Positions 18,453-27,173 of a DNA stretch of 46,343 nt are shown here, in pieces; position 1 is the first letter of the stretch, and each line of letters begins with the position of its first letter. The stretch is from Pseudomonadota bacterium (GTDB lineage: Bacteria; Pseudomonadota; Gammaproteobacteria; Pseudomonadales; Pseudohongiellaceae). A program made the translations under genes and the position numbers. The notes under the pieces were generated by a model, which was given only the letters and a program-made list of their open reading frames with translations, made no database searches and was not told where the DNA came from. The stretch covers positions 1 to 46,343 of the forward strand of contig JAQBSZ010000031.1 of assembly GCA_027623555.1 (NCBI GenBank). The letters are read 5' to 3'.

Positions 18453-19244
18453 TCTCTGCATTCGGCAATCTGCCGATTTTTCCCCGCCTTGTTGTTTATC
18501 GGCCTGGCCAGTACGGGCACGGCTTATGCGCAGGCCGTCAATCCGCTGGAGGCAGACCCGCGCGCCGCTGGTGCCGGTGGTTCTATTTTCAGAGCGCAGT
18601 GTGCAACCTGCCACGGTGCTGATGCCAAGGGTATTGAGACAATCGACGCCCCGGATCTGACCTTGCTGTGGACCCGCAGTGAAACCACCGATGGGACTGT
18701 GTTTCAGATCATACGAGACGGAATACCAGGGAGCATTATGCCGCCCCATGGTTTTCCCGATGCCCAGGTCTGGATGTTGGTATCTTATCTGCGCAGTGTT
18801 GCCGTTGCAGGTACTGAGAACAGGATTGCCGGTAACGAGAGTCGGGGAGAGGAATTATTCCTCAACAATTGCGCGCGCTGCCATCGGGTCGACGGATCCG
18901 GCGGTAGTCTCGGGCCGGAGCTGTCAAACATCACTCGCCGACGTTCCCTGGATGCATTGTTAACTTCTGTCAGGAATCCCAGCGCCAATATTGCGCGCAG
19001 TTACAAGCCGGTTGCTTTTCTGACAGCTGAGAACGAGCAGGTTCAGGGAACGATCAAGAGTGAAGATGCGTTTTCAATTCAGATAATGGACAGTAATCAG
19101 ACACTGCGGGGATTTGCTAAAAACCAGCTCCGCGAACTGACACGTGATGGACAATCACTGATGCCGGCATTTCCAGAAAGCCTGTTGAGCAATTCCGAAA
19201 TAAACGACTTATTGAGCTATCTGCAGTCGAACCGAGACCGCTGA
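18432..19244 (+). CDS. Diheme cytochrome c, probable electron acceptor of the PQQ dehydrogenase
   Basis: Periplasmic cytochrome of 270 residues. A signal peptide (about 9-33, ending AYA) precedes two cytochrome c domains with CATCH (57-61) and CARCH (147-151), each followed by a Met-containing segment (SIMPPHGF and SLMPAFPE) able to give the axial ligand. The PQQ dehydrogenase gene lies 74 bases downstream, so this is probably its electron acceptor. The region after the second haem (about 175-220) also resembles the haem-binding domain of large membrane-bound dehydrogenases. The start is GTG; a second GTG four codons later is equally possible. Confidence 0.88.
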   Translation: MNRTVNRSLHSAICRFFPALLFIGLASTGTAYAQAVNPLEADPRAAGAGGSIFRAQCATCHGADAKGIETIDAPDLTLLWTRSETTDGTVFQIIRDGIPGSIMPPHGFPDAQVWMLVSYLRSVAVAGTENRIAGNESRGEELFLNNCARCHRVDGSGGSLGPELSNITRRRSLDALLTSVRNPSANIARSYKPVAFLTAENEQVQGTIKSEDAFSIQIMDSNQTLRGFAKNQLRELTRDGQSLMPAFPESLLSNSEINDLLSYLQSNRDR

Positions 19245-19247
19245 CTA

Positions 19248-19283
19248 GTGAATAAATCAGTGAATAGATCAGCGCATAAATCA
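19248..19283. repeat. Three 12-base tandem repeats between cytochrome and PQQ dehydrogenase genes
   Basis: GTGAATAAATCA (19248-19259), GTGAATAGATCA (19260-19271) and GCGCATAAATCA (19272-19283) follow one another without gaps. They start four bases after the cytochrome stop codon. Confidence 0.75.
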
Positions 19284-19318
19284 GCAAAACAATCATCGAA
19301 TCAAGAGATGAGATCACC

Positions 19319-20956
19319 ATGAAGCAAGCATCGATTAGCGTATTTGTAGTAACTGCCACTATTGTCTCGAGCCTGGCGCTCGCCTGGCCGAGTATCGCGT
19401 ATTCACAAGACTCAGATGGGCCTAGCTATGAGGACATACTCGATGGATTTAGCGACCCCACGCGCTGGCTGACTTATTCCGGCGACTACAGCGGTACCCG
19501 GCATAGTCCACTGACCCAGATTACGCCCGACAATGTCGACCAGTTGCGACCGGTGTGGACTTTTCAGACCGGAACCACCACCCGTGGTCGTGGCTTCGAA
19601 ACCACACCGCTGGTGGATAACGGCGTGCTCTATGTCACCGGATCCAACAACTATGCCTGGGCCATCGACGCCAGGACCGGTCGCGCGTTCTGGCAATATC
19701 GCCGCAATCTTCCCAATGATCTGACCTATGGCGCCAGTGCCCCGGTAAATCGGGGCTTTGGCATGCTGGGCAATCAGTTGTTCATGGTGACCCTGGATGC
19801 GCATCTCATGGCTTTCGATCGCCGCACTGGCGATGTGTTGTGGGAGCGGGAGCTGGCGGATTACCAGGTGGGATACGCGGCAACGATGGCTCCGCTGGTA
19901 CTGGATAACAAAGTCATCGTCGGTATTTCCGGTGGTGAGTACCAAACCCGCGGATTCATCGACGCCTTCGATCCGGTGTCCGGTGAACGTATCTGGCGCT
20001 TCAATACCATTCCTGGTCCTGGCGAGCCTGGTAGTGAAACCTGGCCTGATGATCCTGCCATATTGGCTGCAGGAGGCGGCGGGACCTGGATGAATGGCAG
20101 CTTTGATCCCGACCTCAATCTCATTTACTGGGGTGTGGGTAATCCGAATCCTGACTACTATGCCGAGAATCGCCCTGGAGATAACCTGTACAGCAATTCT
20201 ATCGTCGCTCTGGATGCCAATTCCGGCGAGCTGCGCTGGCACTATCAGTTCACCCCTCACGACATCAACGATTGGGATGCTAACCAGATACCGGTGCTGG
20301 CGAATATCGAATGGCAGGGCGAGCCACGGCGTGTCGCCATGGTTGGTAACCGCAATGGATTCTTCTACGTGCTGGATCGCGTCACCGGTGAGTTGTTGCT
20401 GGGCAAACCCTTTACTGCAACCACCTGGGCACGGGAGATAGGTGCGGACGGGCGCCCCATCGTACTGAACGATGGCAGCCAGGGTTGTTTACCGGATCCC
20501 TGGGGCTCGACCAATTTCTACCCCCCTTCGTTTTATCCTGATCTCGACCTGTTCATACTGACCGCACGGGAAACCTGCGCTACCTATGTTCCCGAGGAAC
20601 CGGCTAACACTCGCGGGCAGTCCAACTTCGGCGGTACGGTGTTTATCGATGCCGAGCAGGGCTATGGAGCGCTGCGGGCGCTCGATATACACAGCGGCGA
20701 TCTGCAATGGGAGTTTACCTATCCTTCACCCACGTTCGGCGGTGTCATGACCACCGCCTCAGGGCTGGTTTTTGCAGGAGATCACGAGGGTAATTTCATG
20801 GCTTTCAATGTCCAAACCGGTGAAAATCTGTGGCATTACCAGACCGGATCCCGCATCTGGGGTACGGCAGCCATGACATTCATGCTGGATGACCTGCAAT
20901 ACGTGCTAATCCCATCGGGAACTACGCTCACCGCATTTGCCCTGCCGAACCCCTAG
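19319..20956 (+). CDS. PQQ-dependent alcohol dehydrogenase-like quinoprotein
   Basis: Periplasmic eight-bladed quinoprotein of 545 residues with a signal peptide (1-29, SIAYSQ). Tryptophan-docking motifs such as LMAFDRRTGDVLWE, IVALDANSGELRW and LQWEFTYP recur. Likely active-site residues are E207 (GGEYQTRG), N275 (GNPNPDYY) and D320 (DINDWD). The position two after D320 is N322, not the extra Asp of lanthanide-dependent XoxF types, so calcium use is more likely. No vicinal Cys-Cys pair is present, unlike methanol and ethanol dehydrogenases. The substrate is probably an alcohol or sugar alcohol. The diheme cytochrome upstream is the presumed partner. Confidence 0.9.
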   Translation: MKQASISVFVVTATIVSSLALAWPSIAYSQDSDGPSYEDILDGFSDPTRWLTYSGDYSGTRHSPLTQITPDNVDQLRPVWTFQTGTTTRGRGFETTPLVDNGVLYVTGSNNYAWAIDARTGRAFWQYRRNLPNDLTYGASAPVNRGFGMLGNQLFMVTLDAHLMAFDRRTGDVLWERELADYQVGYAATMAPLVLDNKVIVGISGGEYQTRGFIDAFDPVSGERIWRFNTIPGPGEPGSETWPDDPAILAAGGGGTWMNGSFDPDLNLIYWGVGNPNPDYYAENRPGDNLYSNSIVALDANSGELRWHYQFTPHDINDWDANQIPVLANIEWQGEPRRVAMVGNRNGFFYVLDRVTGELLLGKPFTATTWAREIGADGRPIVLNDGSQGCLPDPWGSTNFYPPSFYPDLDLFILTARETCATYVPEEPANTRGQSNFGGTVFIDAEQGYGALRALDIHSGDLQWEFTYPSPTFGGVMTTASGLVFAGDHEGNFMAFNVQTGENLWHYQTGSRIWGTAAMTFMLDDLQYVLIPSGTTLTAFALPNP

Positions 20957-20967
20957 AGCCCTCTGAG

Positions 20968-21029
20968 GGGGACACTCATAACTTGACAACTTAACCAAAG
21001 TGGAGATGCCAGTGCCTGTGAGTGTCCCC
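20968..21029. repeat. Long inverted repeat with perfect 11-base arms
   Basis: GGGGACACTCA (20968-20978) and TGAGTGTCCCC (21019-21029) are perfect complements 40 bases apart, just after the PQQ dehydrogenase stop. There is no T-run. It could be a small repetitive palindromic element or an mRNA 3'-end hairpin. The rest of the 232-base spacer to 21188 shows no gene. Confidence 0.75.
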
Positions 21030-21188
21030 TGGCAGACGTGGACATTTGGCCCTGGAAATTCTATTCTCTTCCCACAGGTGCAACCGCCACCGAAGATTGC
21101 AATTAATTGTTACTGATAGCCCTGTAAGCCTTTGATTTCAATTAGACTGGGGCCTATGCATTCCAGAAGTTTTCAATAGAAAACCACC

Positions 21189-22670
21189 ATGAGGAACCCT
21201 GCAATGACAGCCAGAAAATTTCTCGCCCTCTTAGCCATTCCCACACTTATTCTGCCTGGTATCGTACTGGCACAGGCCCACGATGCCAGCGTCGCCAACC
21301 ATCAGCCTCACTATTACGATGCGGCGGACTACGGCATCGATCCGGCGAGTGTGACCTATGCGGATCATATCGCGCCGATCCTGCAGGAGAACTGTCAGCA
21401 GTGCCATCGTCCTGGTGGAGGTGGGCCCATGTCTTTCATGAGCTATGCAGAAGTGCAGCCCTGGGCGCCGGTGATCATGTATCGCACCGCCATCCGCGAT
21501 CGCATGGGGGCGATGCCTCCCTTTTTCGTGGAGAAAGACATTGGTATTGACGGTTTCGAGAGTGACTATTCGCTGTCTGACGTTCAACTGGCCATGATTC
21601 AGGCCTGGGCACGCAATGGCGCACCCCGTGGTAACCCCGACAATGAACCTTCTCCTTTAGTGTTCTCTGATTCCAATGACTGGACCCTGGGCGAGCCAGA
21701 CCTGGTGCTCGCCTCTAGGGAAATGACCCGCCCGGCAGTCGCGCCCGACTGGTGGGGAGATATCGGCATCGTACCAACCGGACTGACCGAAGATCGTTAT
21801 GTGAAGTCAATCGAAGTACGGGAGATCAACGATATTCCCGCCGATATCGGCACCAATACCGTCGGTGGTCGTTACATCTGGCACCACATGACTTACCAAA
21901 GCGGTGTGCTCAGTGAAGATGGCAGCTACATTCTGCCGGATACAACCGTAAGCTGGCCGATCCACGAAGTGGGCCGCAACGCTGATACATTTTCTGACAA
22001 GGCAGGGCGTCTCCTGCAGGCCAATTCTGCCCTGCATCTGAATGCGGCGCACCTGCATGCCAATGGGCGTGAGACTAAAGGCAATCTCGAGTTTGGTATT
22101 ACCTTCTTCCCACGTGGCTACGAGCCAGCCTATACGCGTAGAGGCCCACGCACTGGAAACGGTGTCGATATGGATATCGTGCCAAACAAGGCCAATCAGG
22201 AAGTTCACAACTATGTGGTATTGGCCGAACACACCAAGATCATGGCGTTCGAACCACACCTGCATGCCCCTGGGGTGAGAATGTGTCTCGAGGCTATCTG
22301 GGGTCACAACCAGTTCACCCTGAACTGCGTTGGCTATGACCACAACTGGGTGAAGCAATACATCTATAAGGATGACAAGGCGCCACTGTTGCCTAAAGGT
22401 ACCATATTGCACACTATAGGCTATCTCGACACGACTGCCGCAAATCCAAATCTAGCCGATCCGCGAAACTGGGCTGGCGGTGGCCGCCGCTCCGTATCGA
22501 ACATGTTCATCGACCTGGGTTATTCCGTGACCTTGACCGAAGAACAGTTCCAGGAAGAGATGGCTCTACGCCGGGCCGCGATGAAGGATCGGAACGACTA
22601 CGATGTTGGCTGCCCGCTGTGTTGGGCACCTGAAACCCTCGCATCGACGAGCAGTGGAGGCAGCGAATAG
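21189..22670 (+). CDS. Exported haem c / copper type II monooxygenase-like protein
   Basis: A 493-residue periplasmic protein. After a signal peptide (1-29, IVLAQA) comes a cytochrome c-like module with CQQCH (69-73). The following region resembles the copper type II ascorbate-dependent monooxygenase (PHM/DBM) fold: HHM (232-234), AHLHANG (287-293), EPHLHAPG (355-362) and a late Met (RRSVSNMF), in the order expected for the two copper sites. The LPKGTILHTIGYLDT segment is also typical of bacterial members. It may oxidise a C-H bond of a small substrate. The gene is followed two bases later by a secreted partner. Fold is fairly sure, reaction unknown. Confidence 0.75.
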   Translation: MRNPAMTARKFLALLAIPTLILPGIVLAQAHDASVANHQPHYYDAADYGIDPASVTYADHIAPILQENCQQCHRPGGGGPMSFMSYAEVQPWAPVIMYRTAIRDRMGAMPPFFVEKDIGIDGFESDYSLSDVQLAMIQAWARNGAPRGNPDNEPSPLVFSDSNDWTLGEPDLVLASREMTRPAVAPDWWGDIGIVPTGLTEDRYVKSIEVREINDIPADIGTNTVGGRYIWHHMTYQSGVLSEDGSYILPDTTVSWPIHEVGRNADTFSDKAGRLLQANSALHLNAAHLHANGRETKGNLEFGITFFPRGYEPAYTRRGPRTGNGVDMDIVPNKANQEVHNYVVLAEHTKIMAFEPHLHAPGVRMCLEAIWGHNQFTLNCVGYDHNWVKQYIYKDDKAPLLPKGTILHTIGYLDTTAANPNLADPRNWAGGGRRSVSNMFIDLGYSVTLTEEQFQEEMALRRAAMKDRNDYDVGCPLCWAPETLASTSSGGSE

Positions 22671-22672
22671 CA

Positions 22673-23656
22673 ATGAAGGTTGGCAGTAAACAGATACAAA
22701 GAGATTTACTGGTAGCGCTGGTATTAATGCTGGCGCTTCTTCTAGCGGGACAAGTGGCTAATGGTCAGGGCCGCTTCATGCAGCTCTCCGGTGAAAGGGT
22801 CTCACCAGCCTATGAGGGTTGGTGGCCCAATGACGACGGCAGCTTCAAATTGTTTTTTGGCTACATGAACTCAAACTGGCAGGAGGAGTTTGATATTCCG
22901 ATTGGACCGGATAACTACTTCTCGATTACCGAAGAAGCCGGCCTGGATGACCTGACCCTGGAAGCCTACGATTTTTCCGTGGCGGACCAGGGGCAACCCA
23001 CTCATTTCTACCCGCGCCGCAACCCATTTCTGTTCATGATCGATGTACCAGCAGATTTCGGCACAGATGAGATGGTCTGGACGTTAAAGACCAAGAACCA
23101 TACGGCACGCGCCTACGGGTCACTGAAACCGGATTACCGCATCGATCCCCAGGTGATTTCCACCGAAGTCGGTGGCTCCTTTGGCAGTCTGGATGACAGG
23201 CTACGCACCAATATTCCTCCTGATATACGCCTGGAAGGGGAGAGTTTTCGCACGGTTAGAGTAGGTCAGCCTCTCAATCTGGCGGTAACAGCCCATGATC
23301 CGGATAATTTGCCGGAACGGCGCGGCGGGATCGGGGCGAATCCGGAGCAGGTCTACCGAACACCCTCATCAATTGTTGTGATGAGCGGGCCTGGATTGCG
23401 ATTTTCCTGGACTGTGTATCGCGGCCCGGCCAGCGCAGCGACGTTTGAGCCGACACAATTCAAGACTTATACAGATTCTCGAGCGTACGCGAACTCTCCC
23501 TGGTCACCTCCCTATGTTATTCCTGAAGTACCCGAAGATAATCGGTGGGCGGCAGAAGTGACCTTCGATCAACCCGGCGAATATGTCCTGCGTGGTATCG
23601 CCAGTGATGGCTCGATATTTTCTTACCAGAACGTTAATGTAACTGTTACGCGTTAA
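22673..23656 (+). CDS. Secreted protein of unknown function, partner of the haem/copper protein
   Basis: A 327-residue exported protein (signal peptide about 9-32, ANGQG) dominated by beta-strands. The segment GWWPNDDGSFKLFFGYMNSN near the mature N-terminus and the last domain (about 255-327, PGEYVLRGIASDGS) look like Ig/PKD-like beta-sandwiches. It contains no cysteine-haem or obvious catalytic motif. It starts two bases after the upstream stop, so the two proteins are probably made together and may form a complex. A strong terminator follows, closing the two-gene operon. Confidence 0.75.
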   Translation: MKVGSKQIQRDLLVALVLMLALLLAGQVANGQGRFMQLSGERVSPAYEGWWPNDDGSFKLFFGYMNSNWQEEFDIPIGPDNYFSITEEAGLDDLTLEAYDFSVADQGQPTHFYPRRNPFLFMIDVPADFGTDEMVWTLKTKNHTARAYGSLKPDYRIDPQVISTEVGGSFGSLDDRLRTNIPPDIRLEGESFRTVRVGQPLNLAVTAHDPDNLPERRGGIGANPEQVYRTPSSIVVMSGPGLRFSWTVYRGPASAATFEPTQFKTYTDSRAYANSPWSPPYVIPEVPEDNRWAAEVTFDQPGEYVLRGIASDGSIFSYQNVNVTVTR

Positions 23657-23688
23657 GCCCTGACAAGCAGGGTCCAACCCAGTCCCGA

Positions 23689-23724
23689 AGGCATGCTAAA
23701 TTAACAATTAGCGTGCCTTTTTTT
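23689..23724 (+). terminator. Rho-independent terminator
   Basis: GGCATGCTAA (23690-23699) pairs with TTAGCGTGCC (23708-23717, one G-T pair) around an eight-base loop, followed by seven T. It ends the 21189-23656 operon. Confidence 0.92.
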
Positions 23725-23809
23725 ATGGCTTGCAACGCCGTTCGCGGCATAGCAAAGACCGCATAGCTGCGCTATTCTTCGGCAAGAACAATAAGTCAGA
23801 GTAAAGTCT

Positions 23810-25009
23810 ATGCCGAATTGGTTAACTGAAACGCTCACTTCGAACACGCGCCTGGTCAAGAATTCATGCATTCTTGCCTTGCTTGTTACAAGCTTCAGTG
23901 GCACCGCCAGCAGTGCCCAGGACATTCAGTTCCCGAAGACGATTGCCTGGTCTGCCTATGGCACCGGGACTGGTGGCTACAGCCAGGCTGTGGCGATAGG
24001 CAATATCTTGCAGCGCCAGTACCAGACCAATTTACGCGTGATTCCCGGACGCAATGATGTCTCCCGGTTGGCAACCCTGCGCGCCGGGCGGGTGCATTTC
24101 TCAGCAGGTGGTTCCGAGGCAGTCTACGCGCAGGAAGGTATTCTCAACTTTGCTTCGAAAATCTGGGGACCGCAACCGATCCGGGCATTGATGTCCAACT
24201 ATTCGGACAGCTGCTCCTATACCCTCGTAACAGCCAGCGATGCCAATATCAATAGCGTGGCTGACATCAAGGGAAAGCGAGTGACTTTTATCCAGGGATC
24301 TCCCTCCTTGAATAACGCCATGGCGGCACTGCTTTCTTATGCCAACCTCGGTTGGGATGACGTAACTGCGGTTGAAGTAGGTAGTTACAACGCCTCTGCC
24401 GAAGCCGTGTTAAATAATCGGGCAGATGTGGTCGGCGGGGCCTGCAATTCACCGCCATTTTTGCGCCTCGAAGCATCGCCGCGGGGCTTGACGTTTCCTG
24501 AGTTACCCCACGATGACGCCGAAGCAGTTGCTCGAGTGCGAGCCAGGTTACCCTGGTACGTTCCCCACATAGCTCTCGAAGGACCGACGATTCCCAAAGA
24601 GGGTATCGAAGTATTTTCATCCGCCTATCCGTTACTGGTTGGTCTGGATAGCTCCGACGAGACACTCGCTTACAGCACAGTCAAGGTGATGCATAAGCAT
24701 TTCGATGAATATAAAAATAATGCACCTGGCGCTACCGGGTGGCGCATGGACAGACAAAAATTCGAACAGGCTTTTATTCCGTTTCACCCCGGAGCCATCA
24801 AGTACTACCGTGAGATAGGTGCCTGGACAGAGGCGGCCGAGGCTCAGAATCAGCGAAACCTTAAACGCCAGACGGTGTTGCAGAAGGCCTGGGAAGTGTT
24901 TTTGCCGACGGCTCCCGAGCGGTACCAGGCCTTCCAGGACGCCTGGCTGCTGGCCAGGGAACAGGCACTGGCAGCGGAAGGACTGATTACGCTGGGTGAA
25001 GGGCTGTAA
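23810..25009 (+). CDS. TAXI-family TRAP transporter solute-binding protein
   Basis: Periplasmic receptor of the TAXI family, 399 residues, with a signal peptide ending near ASSAQ (about 36). The mature protein opens with WSAYGTGTGGYSQAVAIG, and later shows VADIKGKRVTFIQGSPSLNNAM and FIPFHPGAIKYYREIGAW, all typical of the family. The C-terminal extension (350-399) is longer than in the orphan receptor at 12.2-13.2 kb. The ligand is unknown. The fused TRAP permease gene starts ten bases after its stop, giving a complete transporter operon. Confidence 0.93.
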   Translation: MPNWLTETLTSNTRLVKNSCILALLVTSFSGTASSAQDIQFPKTIAWSAYGTGTGGYSQAVAIGNILQRQYQTNLRVIPGRNDVSRLATLRAGRVHFSAGGSEAVYAQEGILNFASKIWGPQPIRALMSNYSDSCSYTLVTASDANINSVADIKGKRVTFIQGSPSLNNAMAALLSYANLGWDDVTAVEVGSYNASAEAVLNNRADVVGGACNSPPFLRLEASPRGLTFPELPHDDAEAVARVRARLPWYVPHIALEGPTIPKEGIEVFSSAYPLLVGLDSSDETLAYSTVKVMHKHFDEYKNNAPGATGWRMDRQKFEQAFIPFHPGAIKYYREIGAWTEAAEAQNQRNLKRQTVLQKAWEVFLPTAPERYQAFQDAWLLAREQALAAEGLITLGEGL

Positions 25010-25019
25010 TTAAATCCCC

Positions 25020-27035
25020 ATGACCGAGCAAGTTGTTCCAATCCAAAATAAGCCACTCGGTGCGGGCGAAACACCTCAGATGCTTCGTTATCGAGAGTTG
25101 CCCGACCGATGGCGAAGAATTATGGCAGTAATGACTGCCGTCTCTATCTTTCTCGCCATAAACCAGATATTCAATCTTGGCTTATTTGTCGGCTACGTAA
25201 TGCTCGATAGCCGCTATATGTACCTAATAACAGGTGTTATGTTATGTATGGTATTCATTACCTTTCCAGCCAGCAAGCATAGTCCCACCCATGTACCGTG
25301 GTACGACATCGCCATCATGGTAGTGATTGCGATCATTTTTTCCTATTTCGCGTTTTTTGCCGAACGTATCGTCCTGGAGGCCTGGGAATACACTGCCCCG
25401 CCAATTGGCGTGTGGTTGGCAATGGTAACCTGGGCAGTTGTCATGGAAGCCGGGCGCCGCGCCGGCGGCTGGCCAGTTTTTATTATCGTGGCGATCTTCT
25501 CGCTTTATCCTACCTTTGCCGATTTGCTTCCAAACGTTATAGCGGCACTGCGCATTCCTGTTACTGAAGCGGCGATTTTTCACATTCTGGGTGAGGAGAG
25601 TCTGTTTGGTATCCCCATGCAGGTGTTTGCCACCCTGGTGTTCGGTTTCCTGGTATTTGGAATCACACTGCAATGTACCGGTGGTGGGCCCTTCTTTATT
25701 AACCTGGCGTTCGCCTTGTTGGGGCATATGCGAGGTGGGCCAGCCAAAGTATCGATCTTCTCCAGCGGCTTGATGGGATCGATGAGCGGTGGACCGATCA
25801 GTAATGTGCTAACCACCGGGCCACTTTCAATCCCTGCCATGATTCGGACCGGATTCAGCAGGGAATATGCCGCCGGTGTCGAGGCCTGTGCTTCCACCGG
25901 TGGCGTTTTTATGCCGCCAGTGATGGGAGCCACGGCCTTTGTTATGGCCAGCTTTCTCAATATCAGTTATGTCACAGTGGCAGTGGCAGCCATCGTGCCT
26001 TCTGTGTTGTATTTCTTCGGGCTGTTTATGCAGATCGATGCCTATGCGGCGCGTAAAAAGCTGGCAGGTCTGCCGCGGGAGGAACTGCCCCGCTTGAGTA
26101 CGGTATTCAAGGAGGGATGGTATTTCATCGCGGTGTTTGTGGTCTTGATCTGGATGCTCGTGGTTCTGCAAAGAGAAGCCGTTGCTCCTTTCTATGCTAC
26201 GGCTCTGTTGTTAGTGATTAATCAGTTCACTCGCCACAGACTCTCTATGGAAAGTTTCCTGCAATTCATTGCCACTTTGGGTAGATTACTGGCGGAACTG
26301 GCGGGAATACTCGCTGCTATTGGACTCATCATTGGTGGTCTCGCCGTTACCGGTATTGCCGGCACCATTGCCAATGACCTGGTCTACCTGGCTGGAGAGA
26401 ACGTAGTCGTTCTTCTGGTGATGGGTGCTCTTACCAGTTTCATTCTCGGGATTGGTATGACGGTCACTGCCGCCTATATATTTCTCGCCATCGTACTAGT
26501 CCCGGCGTTAACCAATTCCGGGCTGGACCCACTGGCGAGTCATATGTTTGTCATGTACTGGGGAATGTTGAGTTTTATCACACCACCAGTAGCGCTGGCG
26601 GCATTTGCCGCCGCCTCGGTTGCTCATGTGTCACCCATGCGTGCCGGCTTCGAAGCGATGCGCCTCGGGGCAATTATCTATTTTGTGCCATTCTTCTTCG
26701 TCTTTAATCCGGCGCTGCTGTTACAGGGCAGCGTGCTTGAAAATCTGCAGGCGTTTTCGACGGCGCTCATTGGGGTAGCGCTGGTCTCTGCTGCACTGCA
26801 AGGATACCTGATCGGCATCGGAGATCTGGGCTCGGGGATAAACGGAGGCCTGGTGCGAGTGCTGAGCGGTATGGCTGGCCTGACCCTGGCCTTACCCGCC
26901 GGAGGTCTGTTTGGATTCAGTCAACTGCTGCTGCTGGGTTTGGCAGTAATCTTTCTCGCCATGGGCCTGGGCATGCGGCAGGTTTACGGCATCGCTGCTT
27001 CTGCTAAAAGCGCAACCTCCTCGACGCTCCCGTGA
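25020..27035 (+). CDS. TRAP transporter permease, fused 4TM/12TM (TAXI type)
   Basis: Inner-membrane TRAP permease of 671 residues in which the small (DctQ-like, about 40-170) and large (DctM-like, about 175-600) subunits are fused, as is usual for TAXI systems. The large-subunit signature is visible: SGGPISNVLTTGPLSIPAMI and the following ACASTGGVFMPPVMGATAFV. It should take up the ligand delivered by the adjacent receptor, driven by a sodium or proton gradient. About 16-18 hydrophobic segments are seen, including extra helices at the C-terminus. Confidence 0.95.
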   Translation: MTEQVVPIQNKPLGAGETPQMLRYRELPDRWRRIMAVMTAVSIFLAINQIFNLGLFVGYVMLDSRYMYLITGVMLCMVFITFPASKHSPTHVPWYDIAIMVVIAIIFSYFAFFAERIVLEAWEYTAPPIGVWLAMVTWAVVMEAGRRAGGWPVFIIVAIFSLYPTFADLLPNVIAALRIPVTEAAIFHILGEESLFGIPMQVFATLVFGFLVFGITLQCTGGGPFFINLAFALLGHMRGGPAKVSIFSSGLMGSMSGGPISNVLTTGPLSIPAMIRTGFSREYAAGVEACASTGGVFMPPVMGATAFVMASFLNISYVTVAVAAIVPSVLYFFGLFMQIDAYAARKKLAGLPREELPRLSTVFKEGWYFIAVFVVLIWMLVVLQREAVAPFYATALLLVINQFTRHRLSMESFLQFIATLGRLLAELAGILAAIGLIIGGLAVTGIAGTIANDLVYLAGENVVVLLVMGALTSFILGIGMTVTAAYIFLAIVLVPALTNSGLDPLASHMFVMYWGMLSFITPPVALAAFAAASVAHVSPMRAGFEAMRLGAIIYFVPFFFVFNPALLLQGSVLENLQAFSTALIGVALVSAALQGYLIGIGDLGSGINGGLVRVLSGMAGLTLALPAGGLFGFSQLLLLGLAVIFLAMGLGMRQVYGIAASAKSATSSTLP

Positions 27036-27079
27036 TTCGGCTCTGAAAGCAAAACCTGGCTTCACCGGTCTGCTGGTTC

Positions 27080-27141
27080 AATGTTAACGGGAATCCGGTG
27101 ACTATTCTTGAATGTTAACGGGAATCCGGTGACTATTCTTG
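27080..27141. repeat. Perfect 31-base tandem duplication
   Basis: Bases 27080-27110 are repeated exactly at 27111-27141. The unit contains GTTAACGGGAATCCGG. It lies between the TRAP permease gene and the first DUF3179 gene, 33 bases before the chosen ATG. Confidence 0.9.
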
Positions 27142-27173
27142 GTGGCAGTTTGTCAGTCGAGGGAGCAGTACCG

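Noticed and set aside
19412..20260. Long open frame (282 codons) antisense to the PQQ dehydrogenase
   Set aside because: It lies wholly inside a well-supported gene on the other strand and shows no recognisable domain; codon bias of the real gene explains the open frame.
21807..22412. Minus-strand open frame of 201 codons opposite the haem/copper protein
   Set aside because: It is a shadow of a gene with clear haem and copper motifs.
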